A stretch of 64,000 nucleotides of DNA, taken from NCBI GenBank assembly GCA_031216915.1, contig CM062294.1:31263128-31327127 (forward strand). The letters run 5' to 3'. This DNA is from Pictodentalium vernedei. Taxonomy: Eukaryota; Mollusca; Scaphopoda; Dentaliida; Dentaliidae. The notes beneath the pieces are model-generated. The model had not been told where the DNA came from and searched no databases. It saw only the letters and a program-made list of their open reading frames with translations. Below are positions 34,801 to 45,474 of the stretch, piece after piece. Made by a program: the position numbers and the translations under genes. Within the stretch, counting starts at the first letter, position 1. Each line of letters opens with the position of its first letter.

Positions 34801-36310
34801 TCTTATTGCTTCCAAAAATAATTCTCAGTGAATTCTACTTCCACTTATTTTGATCTCTGTGCTGTGGGTAGGCAAACACAGCCCATTTTATCAACATTTT
34901 GATGTTTGAGAACCTGCATAGGGTTAACAAATGCTTACAGGAATATTTTGTACATGCAACTTGTAATGTCACACTAAGATCAGAGAATGGCCATTTTTTC
35001 TTGAAAATCTACGGCATGTTTTTAAAGAAATCCTCAGATAACACAAATGTTTAACCTTTTGAGGGGTATCTCCCTGTAACCAGCTCTAAAGGGTTAATGC
35101 TTGGTTTTGTGAATACCTTCATCACTTACAAAAATGATCGACGGTGAATTCCACTTCCAATGAAGGAGGTTATGTTTATCTCGTAGGTACACATTTGGTG
35201 TTATGGTTGTCCAAGAACAGCCCATTTTCTCCAAATATTCTATGCTTGGCAGCCTCTGGAGGGTTAACAAATGTTTACCGAAACATTTTGTTCATGCTTG
35301 TAATGTCACTCGAAGACCTGCGAATGGTCAATTGTTCTTGAATTTTTTTTTTATTGAGAAATCCATGGAAAACTGGAATTTTAAGCTTTTAAGGGGTATA
35401 TCTCCTTAACCAGTCAAAAATGGGTTCAGACCTCGATTTTTGAATCCATTTACTACTTACAAAAATGTTTCCCTGTCAGTTTTGCGTCCGGTAAAAGAAG
35501 TTACGTTTCTCTGTTGCATTCCCTTTTGATGTTGTTGTTGTTCAAAAACAGGCTATTTTTTTCAAAATTTTGACATTTAGCAGCCCATGGAGGGTTAACA
35601 AATGCTTATCCAATCACCTGGTAATGTGACACCATGACCTATCAATGGCCATTTTCTCTTGAAAATGCTACCAGATGTTTGTAAAGAAATCCAGGGAAAA
35701 CATAAATTTTTAAGCCTTTGATAGGTATCACTATTAACAACCACAAAAGGGGTTAACGCTTGGTTTTTTGAATACCCTTATTACTTAGAAAAATGGTCCT
35801 CGGTGAATTCCACTTCCAACAAAGGAGATTATGGGTAATTCCCAGGTACACGTTGGGTGTTGCGCGTGTCTGAAAACAACCCATTTCAACAAAATTACGA
35901 TGCTTGGCAGTCTGCAGAGGGTTAATAAACATCCATGATTGTTTATGACCCTGGAGTGTCTGAAGAATTGTTTTTAATTGTATCATTGAAGTATTTTTAT
36001 TGATGTCTTGGGAAAAGTGGGTATAATAGTCTCAAATGACCCAGTGTGATAAAAGAACGTTTTGGTTAAATCATCATTGTTTGTGGAGAGGGTTAATATT
36101 AATATCAGCGTCTGAGAATTAGCGTCTAATGTAAATAGCCCATTGTATCTCAAATTTACCTAAAATTTCGATAGCTGACGGTTTGTGGAGGGTTAATGAA
36201 GGCTTGCAAGAATACTTCTTCTCCAGGGTTTATTTGTTCTTAAAAATCTGTAAGAACCAGTTGAAGATATCCACAGAAAATGTGAACTTTAAATTCTTGA
36301 GCATGTCATG
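31735..36310 (+). repeat. Satellite block II (older, more diverged)
   Basis: Resumes with ACAGGGTTAAGGCTTGGC and keeps the ~340-bp monomer phrases, but with more substitutions than block I. It is interrupted by a SINE (31,795-32,196). At about 34,529 the end-module phrase AATTCCGCTTCG jumps straight into AGTGCTGTGTCAATTT of the next start module, so an entire cassette junction is deleted. The last ~370 bp (35,930-36,300) are strongly decayed start-module sequence. Confidence 0.8.
31795..32196 (-). mobile_element. tRNA-head SINE A with 13-bp target duplication
   Basis: TTGAATACCCTTA flanks the element at 31,782-31,794 and 32,197-32,209, and is itself satellite sequence, so the insertion postdates the satellite. 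Read on the minus strand it begins GGGAGCGTGGTGGCTCAGTG, with TGGCTCAGTGGT matching a pol III A box and a decayed B box (GAGTCCGATCC). The family body follows (TGTGTCCCTTGGGCAAGGCA, GGGGGCAC, GGTTCTCTCCG) and it ends in GTGACCTTAAACACCAATAA with a long (AAAT)n tail (about 31,795-31,842). Confidence 0.9.
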
Positions 36311-36950
36311 TATAGTCCCTGTATCAATTATCTCCTATTAGACCACAGTTGTTATGCATGATTATGTCATTTTTTCACACCTTGCAGAGCTCACCTATCA
36401 CCTGTCTGTTAATAGCAGAAGTAAATTTCTCTCCAATTGGTTTTTCCCCGTAGGATTAGTTTTATTTATTACAATGAAGATATCCATACATTCAACGACA
36501 AACATGAAGTTATAAACTACAATAATTACATACGAAAATAGGAAGTGTTGTTTGTACATATGTGTAGATAAAATATACCCTGGGACGGAGAAGGGGAGTA
36601 TAACCGTCTTACAAACTAGTATATATCTAGCCCCACTGCCGGGGAAATGTTGGCGCCATGCACCACTGCATTTGATAACCTACAGAGTAGTAAATATACC
36701 TGCCCCCCCCCCCCTTCCCATGTTGGGGATCCCCACCTTTTATTGTAAGGTTCCTTTGGCACAACTTAGCGTCAGTAAGATGGATATATACTGCCACGTC
36801 GCCACTCTGGGGCGGAGGAGGGGCAGTGTATAACCGTTTTACAGACTATTATATACCTGGACCCACTGTCGGGGAAACGCTATAGTGTCAACACTATTTG
36901 ATATTATAAGTAACTGATCCCATTGTAGCTAACGCTATTTACTGCTTTGT
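36311..36950. other. Unassigned stretch with a diverged two-copy ~230-bp repeat
   Basis: TATAACCGTCTTACAAACTA (about 36,600) and TATAACCGTTTTACAGACTA (about 36,829) each follow a GGG(A/G)CGGAG.AGGGG block and precede CCCACTG.CGGGGAAA, giving a ~230-bp period. A C run lies at about 36,704-36,714. No gene recognised. Confidence 0.5.
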
Positions 36951-36960
36951 TATCATGCAG

Positions 36961-37349
36961 TGGCGGAGCGGTGGCATTGTGGTAGCCGGTTCTCTTCAGA
37001 TCACCGAAGTTAAGCAATGTTGAGCCTGGTTAATCATTGGATGGGTGGCCGTCTGAGCGATCAATTCGGACTCCCATGCTGTGTCCTTGGGCAAGGCACT
37101 TAACTCTGATTCTCCATATGGGGGCACGATGCCGCCATGTACTAAGGCGTACTGCACGTCGACGTTATGCATGTTTTCAACCAATCTAGCCCTGCCTGTG
37201 CTGCAGTTCGGAGTTACGATGTTGGGAAGCTGGCAGCTGCTCGTCTTTGCTCGGTGGTTCTCTCCAGGTACTGCGGCTTCCTCCACCCGTAGATTAGCCA
37301 TTGTGCATAAGTAGATGCCCTTAAACACCAATAAATAAATAATAAATGA
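36961..37349 (+). mobile_element. 5S rRNA-head SINE with 10-bp target duplication
   Basis: TATCATGCAG flanks it at 36,951-36,960 and 37,350-37,359. The head (about 36,985-37,060) is 5S rRNA-derived: GATCACCGAAGTTAAGC, GAGCCTGGTTA and TTGGATGGGTGGCCGTCTGA correspond to the internal promoter of 5S genes (A box and C box). From GTGTCCTTGGGCAAGGCACT on, the body and the tail (CCTTAAACACCAATAAATAA) are the same as in the tRNA-head SINEs. 5S-derived SINEs are classed as SINE3; the combination with this body is discussed under findings. Confidence 0.9.
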
Positions 37350-37559
37350 TATCATGCAGGGCAGTGTGGAATACGAGGTGAGGCGTACCTTTCAATGTGT
37401 GTTTGGTTGGAGAAAGAGGCAGGGGGAGGTGGTAACCTTGGTAATTTTGTTTGGATAAATCAACCGCTGGCGACCGATGAAGCGGGACACGGTGAGAGTG
37501 GAACTTATGGGCGGTTATTCTTGATAATAAATAAATATACACTTACTTTTGAGTTCATA

Positions 37560-37937
37560 TTTATTTATTTATTTATTTATTGGTGTTTAAGGTCACATAC
37601 TTATGCACAATGGCTAATCGTGACCGTGACAGTTTTACGGGTGGAGGAAGCCGGAGTACCCGGAGAGAACCACCGAGCAACGACGAGCAGCTGTCAGCTC
37701 TCCAACATGGTAACTCTGAACTCTGCACCGCAGCACAGGCAGGGTTAGATTGGTTGAAGACATGTGCATCATCGACGTTCAGTACGCCTCAGTACACAGC
37801 GTCATCGTGCCCCCATGTAGGCAATCGGGGTGAAGTGTCTTGCCCAAGGACACAACGCGGTTGCCGTAGGTGGGATTCGAACCGAGGACCTCTCGGCTTG
37901 CAGCCTGCACCTCTACCAACTGAGCCACCGCGCCCCC
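37560..37937 (-). mobile_element. tRNA-head SINE B with 12-bp target duplication
   Basis: TTTGAGTTCATA flanks it at 37,548-37,559 and 37,938-37,949. On the minus strand it begins GGGGCGCGGTGGCTCAGTTG, with A box TGGCTCAGTTGGT (37,915-37,927) and an exact B box GGTTCGAATCC (37,873-37,883), about 31 bp apart. The body carries GTGTCCTTGGGCAAGACACT and the CTCTCCGGGTACTCCGG block, which resembles the V-domain of V-SINEs as I recall it. The tail is TTAAACACCAATAAATAAAT. It is the best-preserved copy in the window. Confidence 0.9.
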
Positions 37938-40762
37938 TTTGAGTTCATACAAGGTGAGTATAGTAGTCACAAATGAGAATGGCCAATATTTGTCTTGAAA
38001 ATCTACGAGAGGCTTTTAGAGAAATCCTCGGAAAATATGAATTTTTAACCTTTTGAGGGGTATTGCTCTGTAACCAGCCCAAAACGGGGTAATGCTTGGT
38101 TTTGTGAATACCTTCATTACTTACAAAAATGATCCTCAGTGAATTTCACTTCCAATGAGGAAGGTTATGTTTATCACGCTGGAGCACATTGGGTGTTATG
38201 GGTGCCCCAAAACAGCCCATTTTCTCAAAATGTCTATACTTTCCAGGCTCTGGAGGGTTAATAATTGCTTACTGGAATATTTTGTCCATGCAACTTGTAA
38301 TGTCACTCAAAGACCTGCAAATGGTCAATTTCTCTTTAAAACGTGCTAGATCTTTTGGACAAATCCACAGAAAACGGAATTTTAAGCTTTTGAGGGGTAT
38401 ATCTCCTCAACCAGTCGACAATGGGTTAAGACCTCGATTTTTGAATATCCTTACTACTTACAAAATTGTTTCTCTATCAGTTTTGCGTCCAGTAAAAGAA
38501 GTTACGTTTCTCTGTGGCATTTCCATTTGATGTTGTTAGTGTCTAAAAACAGACTATTTCTTCAAAATTTTTGACATTTAGCAGCCCATGGAGGGTTAAC
38601 AAATACCTACCAGAATAATTTATCTATGCAACTGGTAATGTGATACCAAGACCTATCAACGGCCATTTTCTCTTGAAAACCCTACAAGATGTTTGTAAAG
38701 AAATCCTTGGAAAACGATTTTTTAAGCTTTTGATGGGTGTCCCTGTTAACCTCCCCAACAGGGGTTAACGCTTGGTTTTTTGAATACCCTTATTACTTAC
38801 AAAAATGGTCCTCTGTGAATTCCACTTCCAACAAAGGTGATTATGTTTATCTCTAGTGTATACATTGGGTGCTGTACGTGTCCGAAAACAGCTCATGTCA
38901 ACAAAATTACGATACTTGGCAGCTTGTAGATGGTTAATAAACGCTCACCGGGGTATTTTGTCCCTACAACTTGTAATGTCACATAAAGACCTACGAATAT
39001 TTAATTTTTCTTGAAACCCTACAAGTTACTGTTAGGGAAATTCACATAAAATGGGAATTTAAAGCTTTTAAGGGATATCTCTCTTAGCCTACCCAAAATG
39101 GGTTAAGACTTCGACTTTTGAATACCCTTACTACTTACACAAATGTTTAAATTGTACACTCGATAAAAGGAGGCGCTTTTTTGTGGTGTACCCATTGGAT
39201 GCTGTTGGTGTCCACAAACTGCCAATTTTATCACAATTTTGATGTTGAGGAGCCCTGAGAGGGTTAACTAATGCTGACCGGAATATTTTGTCCATGCAAC
39301 TTGTAGTATCACACCACGACCTGCAAATAGCCGATTTTTTCTTGAAAAGCTACGAGATGTTTTTAGAGAAATCCACAGAAAGAGGGTATTTTAAGGTTTT
39401 AATGGGTATCTCTCTTTAACCAGCCCAAAATGGGTTAAGACGTCGAATTTTGAATACCCTTACCACTTACAAAAATATTTTCTGATCAATTTTGCGTCCG
39501 ATAAATGAAGGCCACTTTCTCTGTGGTATACCGTTTGGGTGCTGTTGGTGTCCAAAAAACAGCCCATTTTATCACAATTTTTACGTTTAGCAGCTCGGGG
39601 AGGGTTAACTAATGCTGACCGGAATATTTTGTCCATACAACTTGTAATGTCACACCAAGACCTGGGAGTGACAAATATTTCCTGAAAATCTACAAGACTC
39701 GTCTAGAGAAATCCACGGAAAACATGAAGTTTTGAGCTTTTTGGGGGTATTGCTGTTTAACCAGCCCAAAACGAGTTAACGCTTGGTTTTCTGAACACCC
39801 TTATTACTTACAAAAATGATCCTTGGTGAATTCCACTTCCAATAAAAGCAGTTATGTGTATCTATCGTGTTTCGTTTGGGTGCTGTGGGGGCCCGAAAAC
39901 AGCCCATTTCATCAAAATTTCGATGTTTGGCAGTCTGTGGAGGGTTACCATATGCATCGCCTGATATCTCGTGTGTATCAAAGGTCGTATCACAGGGAGG
40001 TCTAGCAATGATGGATGTTTAAAAAAATCCTAAAGACATGTTTCGAGAAAGTGCCGATAAACCCCAATTTTGGCAGTTTTTTGCCAATTCTGGCGAAATA
40101 AGGGTTAAATCGAAAATTCCGCTTAGGTACATTTTTAGATTTTTTGCCACTCTATGCGTGTGCCAAATTGTGTGAAAATCGGTTCGAAAATGGCTTCTGA
40201 ATCGTACGGACAAAAATGTGTGGAAAAAAAAAAAAAAACAAAAAAAAAACAACCCCCCCCCCCAAAAAAAAAAAAAAAAAAAATAATCCGTAGAAAAACA
40301 ATAGTCTTTTCCAGAGGGAAAAGCCTAACTAGACTTTATGATTCTGGAGAATCATGGCTTTTCCGGATGAGATTCCATGAGTGTTCATGACTCCAGAGTG
40401 CCTGATGAATTGTTTTTAACTGTCTCACTGAAGTTCCTTTATTGATGTTATGAGAAAGGTGGTTATAGTAGTCTCAAATGACTCAGTTTGATAAAAAAAA
40501 TGTTTAGGTAAAAACCATCATTAATGGTATAGAGGGTTAATATCAATATTGTCGTCCGACAAGTTAATGACCGACAAAATGAGTTATGTTTGTTTGACAC
40601 ATACCCACAAAGTGCTGTGGCTATTTGAAAATGGTCCATTTTATTTCAAATGTATCCAATATATCGATGTCTGGCAGCTTTTAGAGGGTTAATAAGTGCT
40701 AACAGGAATATCTTTCCATTTAACTTGTAATGCCACACCAAAAACTGCGAATGGCCATTTTT

Positions 40763-41232
40763 GTGTCGCCGCCCCACGAAGTGGGGAGCGACATATAGGG
40801 ATTACTTTTGTCGTCTTGCGTCGTCCGCGTCGTCGTCCGTGTCCGCGTCGTCCGCGTCACACTTTCTCTTATCCGCCACGCCTCTTTAACCTATGAATGG
40901 ATTTTGATGAAACTTTCAGTGATTCTTCATCACATAATGGCATTGTGCACCTCCTATTTTATTTTTTGATCCGCTGTATTTTTTCCAGAGTTATGCCCCG
41001 TCATCTTGCGTCGTCCGCGTCGTCGTCCGCTTCACACTTTCTCTTATCTGCTACTCCTCTTTAACCTATGAATGGATTTTGATGAAACTTCCAGTGATCA
41101 CATAATGGCATTGTGCACCTCCTATTTTATTTTTGATCCGCTGTATTTTTTCCAGAGTTATGCCCCTTTTCCACTTAGAATTCTGTCTGAAACGCCAGGC
41201 GACACACGTCTTCCATGGAAGACTCACATCTA
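40763..41232. mobile_element. GTGTCGCC/GGCGACAC-ended element with internal duplication
   Basis: It interrupts a satellite monomer between GAATGGCCATTTTT and TTTTCTTTAAAATCTACAAG. The left end GTGTCGCCGCCCCACGAAGT folds into nested stems (CCCCAC/GTGGGG inside GTCGC/GCGAC). The right part has GGCGACAC (41,198-41,205) and the perfect palindrome GTCTTCCATGGAAGAC (41,207-41,222). Inside, a unit of ~170-190 bp (CTTGCGTCGTCCGCGTCGTC, ATGAATGGATTTTGATGAAA, CCAGAGTTATGCCCC) occurs twice. No coding capacity: a non-autonomous DNA element of unknown class. The right boundary is approximate. Confidence 0.7.
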
Positions 41233-42151
41233 AGTTTTCTTTAAAATCTACAAGATGTTTTCAGAGAAATCCAGGGAGAACATGAAGTTTAAGCTTTTTA
41301 TGGGTATCATTGTTTATCCACCCCAAAACGGGTTAAGGGTTGTTTTTGGAATACCCCGATTACTTTCAACAATTATTCTCAGTGAATTCTACTTCCATTT
41401 ATGTTGATCTCTCCTCTTAACTTTTGGTGGTGTGGGTACTCAAGCACAGCCCATTTTATCAACATCTTGATGTTTGAGAGCCTTCATAGGGTTAACAAAT
41501 GCTTACTGGAACATTTTGTACATGCAACTTGTAATGTCACACTAAGATCTGAGAATGCCCAATTTTTCTTGAAAATCTACGAGATATGTTTTTAGAGAAA
41601 TCCTCGGATAACCTTTTGAGGAGTATCGCCCTGTAACCAGCCCTAAACGGGTTAATGCTTGGTTTTGTGAAATCCTTCATTACTTACAGAAATGATCCTC
41701 GGTGAATTCTACTTCCAATGAAGGGTGTTATGTTATCTCGCAGGTACACATTGGGTGTTACGGGTGCCCAAGAACAGTTTATTTTCTCCAAATGTCTATG
41801 CTTGACAGCCTCACGATGGTTAACAAATGCTTACCGGAACATTTTGTACATGCAACTTGTAATGTCACACCAAGACCTGCAAATGGTCAATTTTTCTGAA
41901 AATTGTTTTGGGAGAAATCCACAGAAACCTGGAATTTTAAGCTTCTAAGGGTATATCTCCTTAACTAGTCAAAAATGGGTTAAGACCTCGATTTGTTAAC
42001 ACGCTTACTACTTATAAAAACATTTCCTATCAGTTCTGCGTCCGGTAAAGGAAGTTATGCTTCTCTGTGGCATTCCCATTTGAAGTTGTTGGTGTCCAAA
42101 AACCTGCTAGTATTTTAATATTTTGACAATTAGCAGTCCATGGAGGGTTAA

Positions 42152-42396
42152 CCCTTTACCCAACGTAACGGCCAAAACCGGCCAGCGCTATTCTCAAAAA
42201 TCGCCAATTAATTTTCATTATTTTTTTCATTTTTTGTCTCAAAAACATAGGTTATGACCCCTCGTTGGAACGAGCTCGTCGAGCTCGTTCCAACGAGGGG
42301 TCATAACCTATGTTTTTGAGACAAAAAATGAAAAAAATTAGTTATTCAAGAATTATTTTTGCAAGTGTCGTCTGCTTTCCACGTTAGGTAAAGGGG
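42152..42396 (+). mobile_element. TTAA-flanked hairpin MITE, subfamily A, copy 5, precise satellite insertion
   Basis: TTAA at 42,148-42,151 and 42,397-42,400. The flanks join to GGAGGGTTAACAAATGCTTACCGG, exactly the conserved mid-monomer phrase of the satellite, so the empty site is known. The centre is a perfect palindrome with 59-bp arms (42,220-42,278 and 42,280-42,338) about a single T. The ends are CCCTTTACCCAACGTAACGG and TTAGGTAAAGGGG. Confidence 0.93.
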
Positions 42397-43760
42397 TTAA
42401 CAAATGCTTACCGGCATATGTTATCCATTATAATGTGACACCTATCAATGGCCATTTTCTCTTGAAAACTTACAAGATGTTTGTAAAGAAATCCAGGGAA
42501 AACATGAAATTTTTAAGCTTTTGATGGTTATTGCTATTAACCACCCCAAAATGGGTTAAAGCTTGATTTTTTGAACACCCTTATTACTTACAAAAATGGT
42601 CCTCGGTGAATTTCACTTCCAACAAAGGGGATTATGTTTATATCTCGGGTGCACATTGGGTGCTGTGCGTGTCCGAAATCAGCCTATTTCATCAAAATTG
42701 CTATGCTTGGCAGCCTGTAGAGGGTTAATAAACTCTCACTGGAACATTTTATCCGTGCAGCTTGCAATGTCACACAAAGACCTGCAAATAGTCATTTTTC
42801 TTGAAAACCTACAAGATGTTTTAGAGAAATCCATAGAAAATGGGAATTTTAAGCTTTTAATGGGTATCACTCTTTAGCCTGGCCAAAATGGGTTAAAACT
42901 ACGACTTTTGACTACCCTTACTACATACAGAAATGTTTTCGTATAAATTGTGCGCTTGACAGAATAAAGCACTTTTCTTCGTGGGGTACTTATTGGGTGC
43001 TGTTGGTGTCCAAAAACAGCCCATTTTATCCCAATTTTGACTTTTAGCAGCCTTTGGATGGATAGAAAATGCTCACTGGAGTATTTTGTTCATGCAACTT
43101 ATATTATCACACCAGGACCTGCGCGTGGCCCATTTCTCTTGAAAATCTACAAGACTCGGTTTGAGAAATATACAGAAAACAGAATTTTTTTTAGCTTTTG
43201 AGAGGTATTGCAATTTAACCCAGACAAAACGGGTTAACGCTTGGTTTTTTGAATACCTTTATTACTTATAAACATGATCCACGGGGAATCTCACTTCCAA
43301 TAAATGACGTTATGTTTGTCTCTCGTGTGTAGTTTGGGTCCTTTAGGGGCCCGAAAACAGCCCATTTCATCAAAAGTACGATGTTTGGCAGCCTGTGGAG
43401 GGCTAACATATGCATCGCCTAATATCTCTAGTATATGAATGGTCGTGCCAAAGACAGACCTAACAATGGTGAATGTTTAAAAAAAAATCTACAAGGCGCG
43501 GTTCGAGAAAGTGCATATTAACCTTAATTTTGAGTTGTTTGCCAATTCTGTCGAAACAAGGGTTAAATCGAATATTCCGCTTGGGTATATTTTTAGATTT
43601 TGTGCCCCTCTATGCATGTTAAAAATTGTGTGAAAATCGGTTCGAAAATGGCTTCTGAATCGTACGGACACCCCCCCCCCCCCAAAAAAAAAAAAAAAAA
43701 AATAAAAAAAAAAAAAAATAAAAAATAATAATAATCCGCAGAAAAACAATAGTCTTCTAA

Positions 43761-44051
43761 ATAAAAAATCTCGAGAAAAGATAATGTGAAGTTTTTCCTT
43801 CTTCCCAGCACATGGTTGCTTTATACTCCTTGAAAACCCTTGAATTTCACCCAGCTGACTCTTGGAAACTCCTTGAAAAATTGATCTGAACCTCCTGGAA
43901 ACTCCTGGAATTCACGTCTCAATTTGGTGCAGGAACCCTGAGCAATGGGAGCCTCAGTTTAGCAAAATTTTGTTTGTCAATAATTACTCTGTATCTTTCT
44001 GTTTGAGAGTGCCTGTTTGCTCTCTTCTTAAATTGTAAAAAAACAATTTTG
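43761..44051. other. Unassigned stretch with CTCCTTGAAA / CTCCTGGAAA motifs
   Basis: Repeated short phrases (CTCCTTGAAAACCCTTGAA, GGAAACTCCTTGAAA, GGAAACTCCTGGAATT) at 43,826-43,915 suggest a remnant of a dispersed repeat. No gene. Confidence 0.4.
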
Positions 44052-44053
44052 TA

Positions 44054-44264
44054 CAGTGGAACTCTGTTAATTGAATAGCCATTTTGTCAATGAAAAATAT
44101 TCAATTAAAGAAGTATTCAATTAACAGGCATTTAACAGGGATTAAATGCCTGTATTGGATGTACTGAGGCCAAATAGGTCTATAAACAAAGGAAACCTGG
44201 GGATAGTCGGTAATTTCTCGACAAGTTGCAAGATTTTTTTTATTCAATTAACAGGAGTTTACTC
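44054..44264. mobile_element. pogo/Tigger-like MITE with TA duplication
   Basis: CAGTGGAACTCTGTTAATTG at the left and the imperfect inverse CAATTAACAGGAGTTTACTC at the right, flanked by TA (44,052-44,053 and 44,265-44,266). Terminal CAGT..AACTC plus AATTGAAT and a TA target duplication are typical of non-autonomous pogo/Tigger elements (Tc1/mariner superfamily). The centre has a hairpin AGGCATTTAA...TTAAATGCCT near 44,124-44,149. Further TATTCA(A/G)TTAAC motifs at about 44,273 and 44,336 suggest a second decayed copy. Confidence 0.7.
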
Positions 44265-44266
44265 TA

Positions 44267-45298
44267 TAACCTATATTCAATTAACAGTTCAATTTTGTAC
44301 AGGAGGTATGGTAAATGGTTTTGTGTTGGGAAATTATATTCAGTTAACATGGTCATCCTTCATTCGGAGCCGATCAAAACGTGTTTCAAATGCATGCGTC
44401 TGATGTGAATGTATGCTTTGTGATGGGTTCCAATTGCCGAGTCGATGGAACTTTCCAGCATCCTGTAACTGTACGTTCTTGAACGTGCGTAAGTTATAGT
44501 GCAACACACCATACCGTGACTTGTTATTTTTTTTATCAGTTGTGTCACGTTGCCAATTTGCCAAAAATGTGAGATTCACTCACGGTAAGACCCCAATCAT
44601 GTCCAATGTGCTGTGGAATTAGGAACGGACATTTTAAACAGCTAGCGCACAACGTAATCGCAACGTTGGCAGTCAGTTAAGGGAAGGTCGTGTTGAACCA
44701 CTACGCTTTCACAACATGTCTTCAACATTAAATAAGAAGTTTTGTTGAATGGTGGAATGTAGTTGTTTTACTGCAACCGTTTCACAGTGTATCCACAGCG
44801 TTAAATATAAATATTTTAACCCTTGGCGTTGGGGGTAATTCCAGTTTTGGTCATTTTACTGCAATAAATCCGGTATGCCAACATGCTTTCTCTGGAGACA
44901 CTTGGAAGTTAATTCTAAATACCTTGGCAACCAAGACTGGTCAAGAAACAACTACAAAGTCTTCACAACGTGACCACAACGTCAAGTTAGAAATCGTTAA
45001 ATGTCTGTGTTGCCACAACGTTTTCATCACGTGACTACAATGTTAGGTGAGAAGTTGTCAACCTGACCTTTATTTTCAACCTTATGAAAAAACGTCACAT
45101 CCTCACTTGGAGTCAACAATTTTACTGTCAGTTCATGTTATAGCTAATGTTTCAACAACTAAAAGACAACGTTTCCATTACGTTTTGACACCCACAATCT
45201 AGCTGTGTGGTTGTAGAATAGTTTCATTTGCAGCGACGAATTTTCACTGCCAATGAACATGATCTATCCTATTTGATCCCACTGTCAGTTAATATAAC
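44267..45298. other. Unassigned stretch rich in ACAACGT / AACGTT words
   Basis: Between about 44,640 and 45,190, words such as CACAACGT, AACGTTGGCAG, CACAACGTTTTCATCACGTG and ACAACGTTTCCATTACGT recur in both orientations without a fixed period. It looks like a degenerate repeat. No gene recognised. Confidence 0.45.
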
Positions 45299-45474
45299 AA
45301 TAACATGATTTTGAAGGGCATTACAGTGTATTAACGGCTCAACAGAAATGGTTAACAGCCCAAGAGTTTATTAGCGGCCCGCAACGAAGTCGAGGGCCGC
45401 TAATAAGCTCAAGGGCTGTTAACCATTTCTGTTGAGCCGTTGATACACTGTAATGCCGACAAAGTCATGTTATT
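45299..45474. repeat. 176-bp hairpin element, arms about 80 bp
   Basis: The arms begin AATAACATGA and end TCATGTTATT and share GGCATTACAGTGTAT, AACGGCTCAACAGAAATGGT and TTATTAGCGGCCC. The loop is GCAACGAAGTCGAG. Arm mismatches are few. No target duplication could be fixed, although CAATAA or CTATTATTG at the margins may be related. Confidence 0.8.

Larger units (their letters stand above)
37950..43760 (+). repeat. Satellite block III with nested insertions
   Basis: Resumes with AAGGTGAGTATAGTAGTC (start-module sequence) and runs to an end module at about 43,600-43,760 (GGTTCGAAAATGGCTTCTGA, TACGGACA, C run, A-rich tract, AATAATAATAATCCG). A complete internal end module and new start lie at about 40,140-40,328 (hairpin CTTTTCCAGAGGGAAAAG at 40,306-40,323). 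Nested in it are a GTGTCGCC-ended element (40,763-41,232) and a hairpin MITE (42,152-42,396). Divergence increases toward the right end. Confidence 0.8.

Noticed and set aside
36985-37060. 5S rRNA gene
   Set aside because: Only the internal region matches; the 5' and 3' portions of 5S rRNA are missing and the unit is a SINE with TATCATGCAG duplications.
37873-37937. tRNA gene on the minus strand
   Set aside because: A and B boxes are present, but the sequence continues directly into the SINE body and the whole unit has a target duplication. It is a SINE head.
7869-43760. CRISPR-like direct repeat array
   Set aside because: Repeats are ~340 bp, contiguous and diverged, with no unique spacers. 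The genome is eukaryotic.
7869-43760. Telomere-like GGGTTA words
   Set aside because: GGGTTA occurs once or twice per monomer within longer conserved phrases, never as tandem TTAGGG units.
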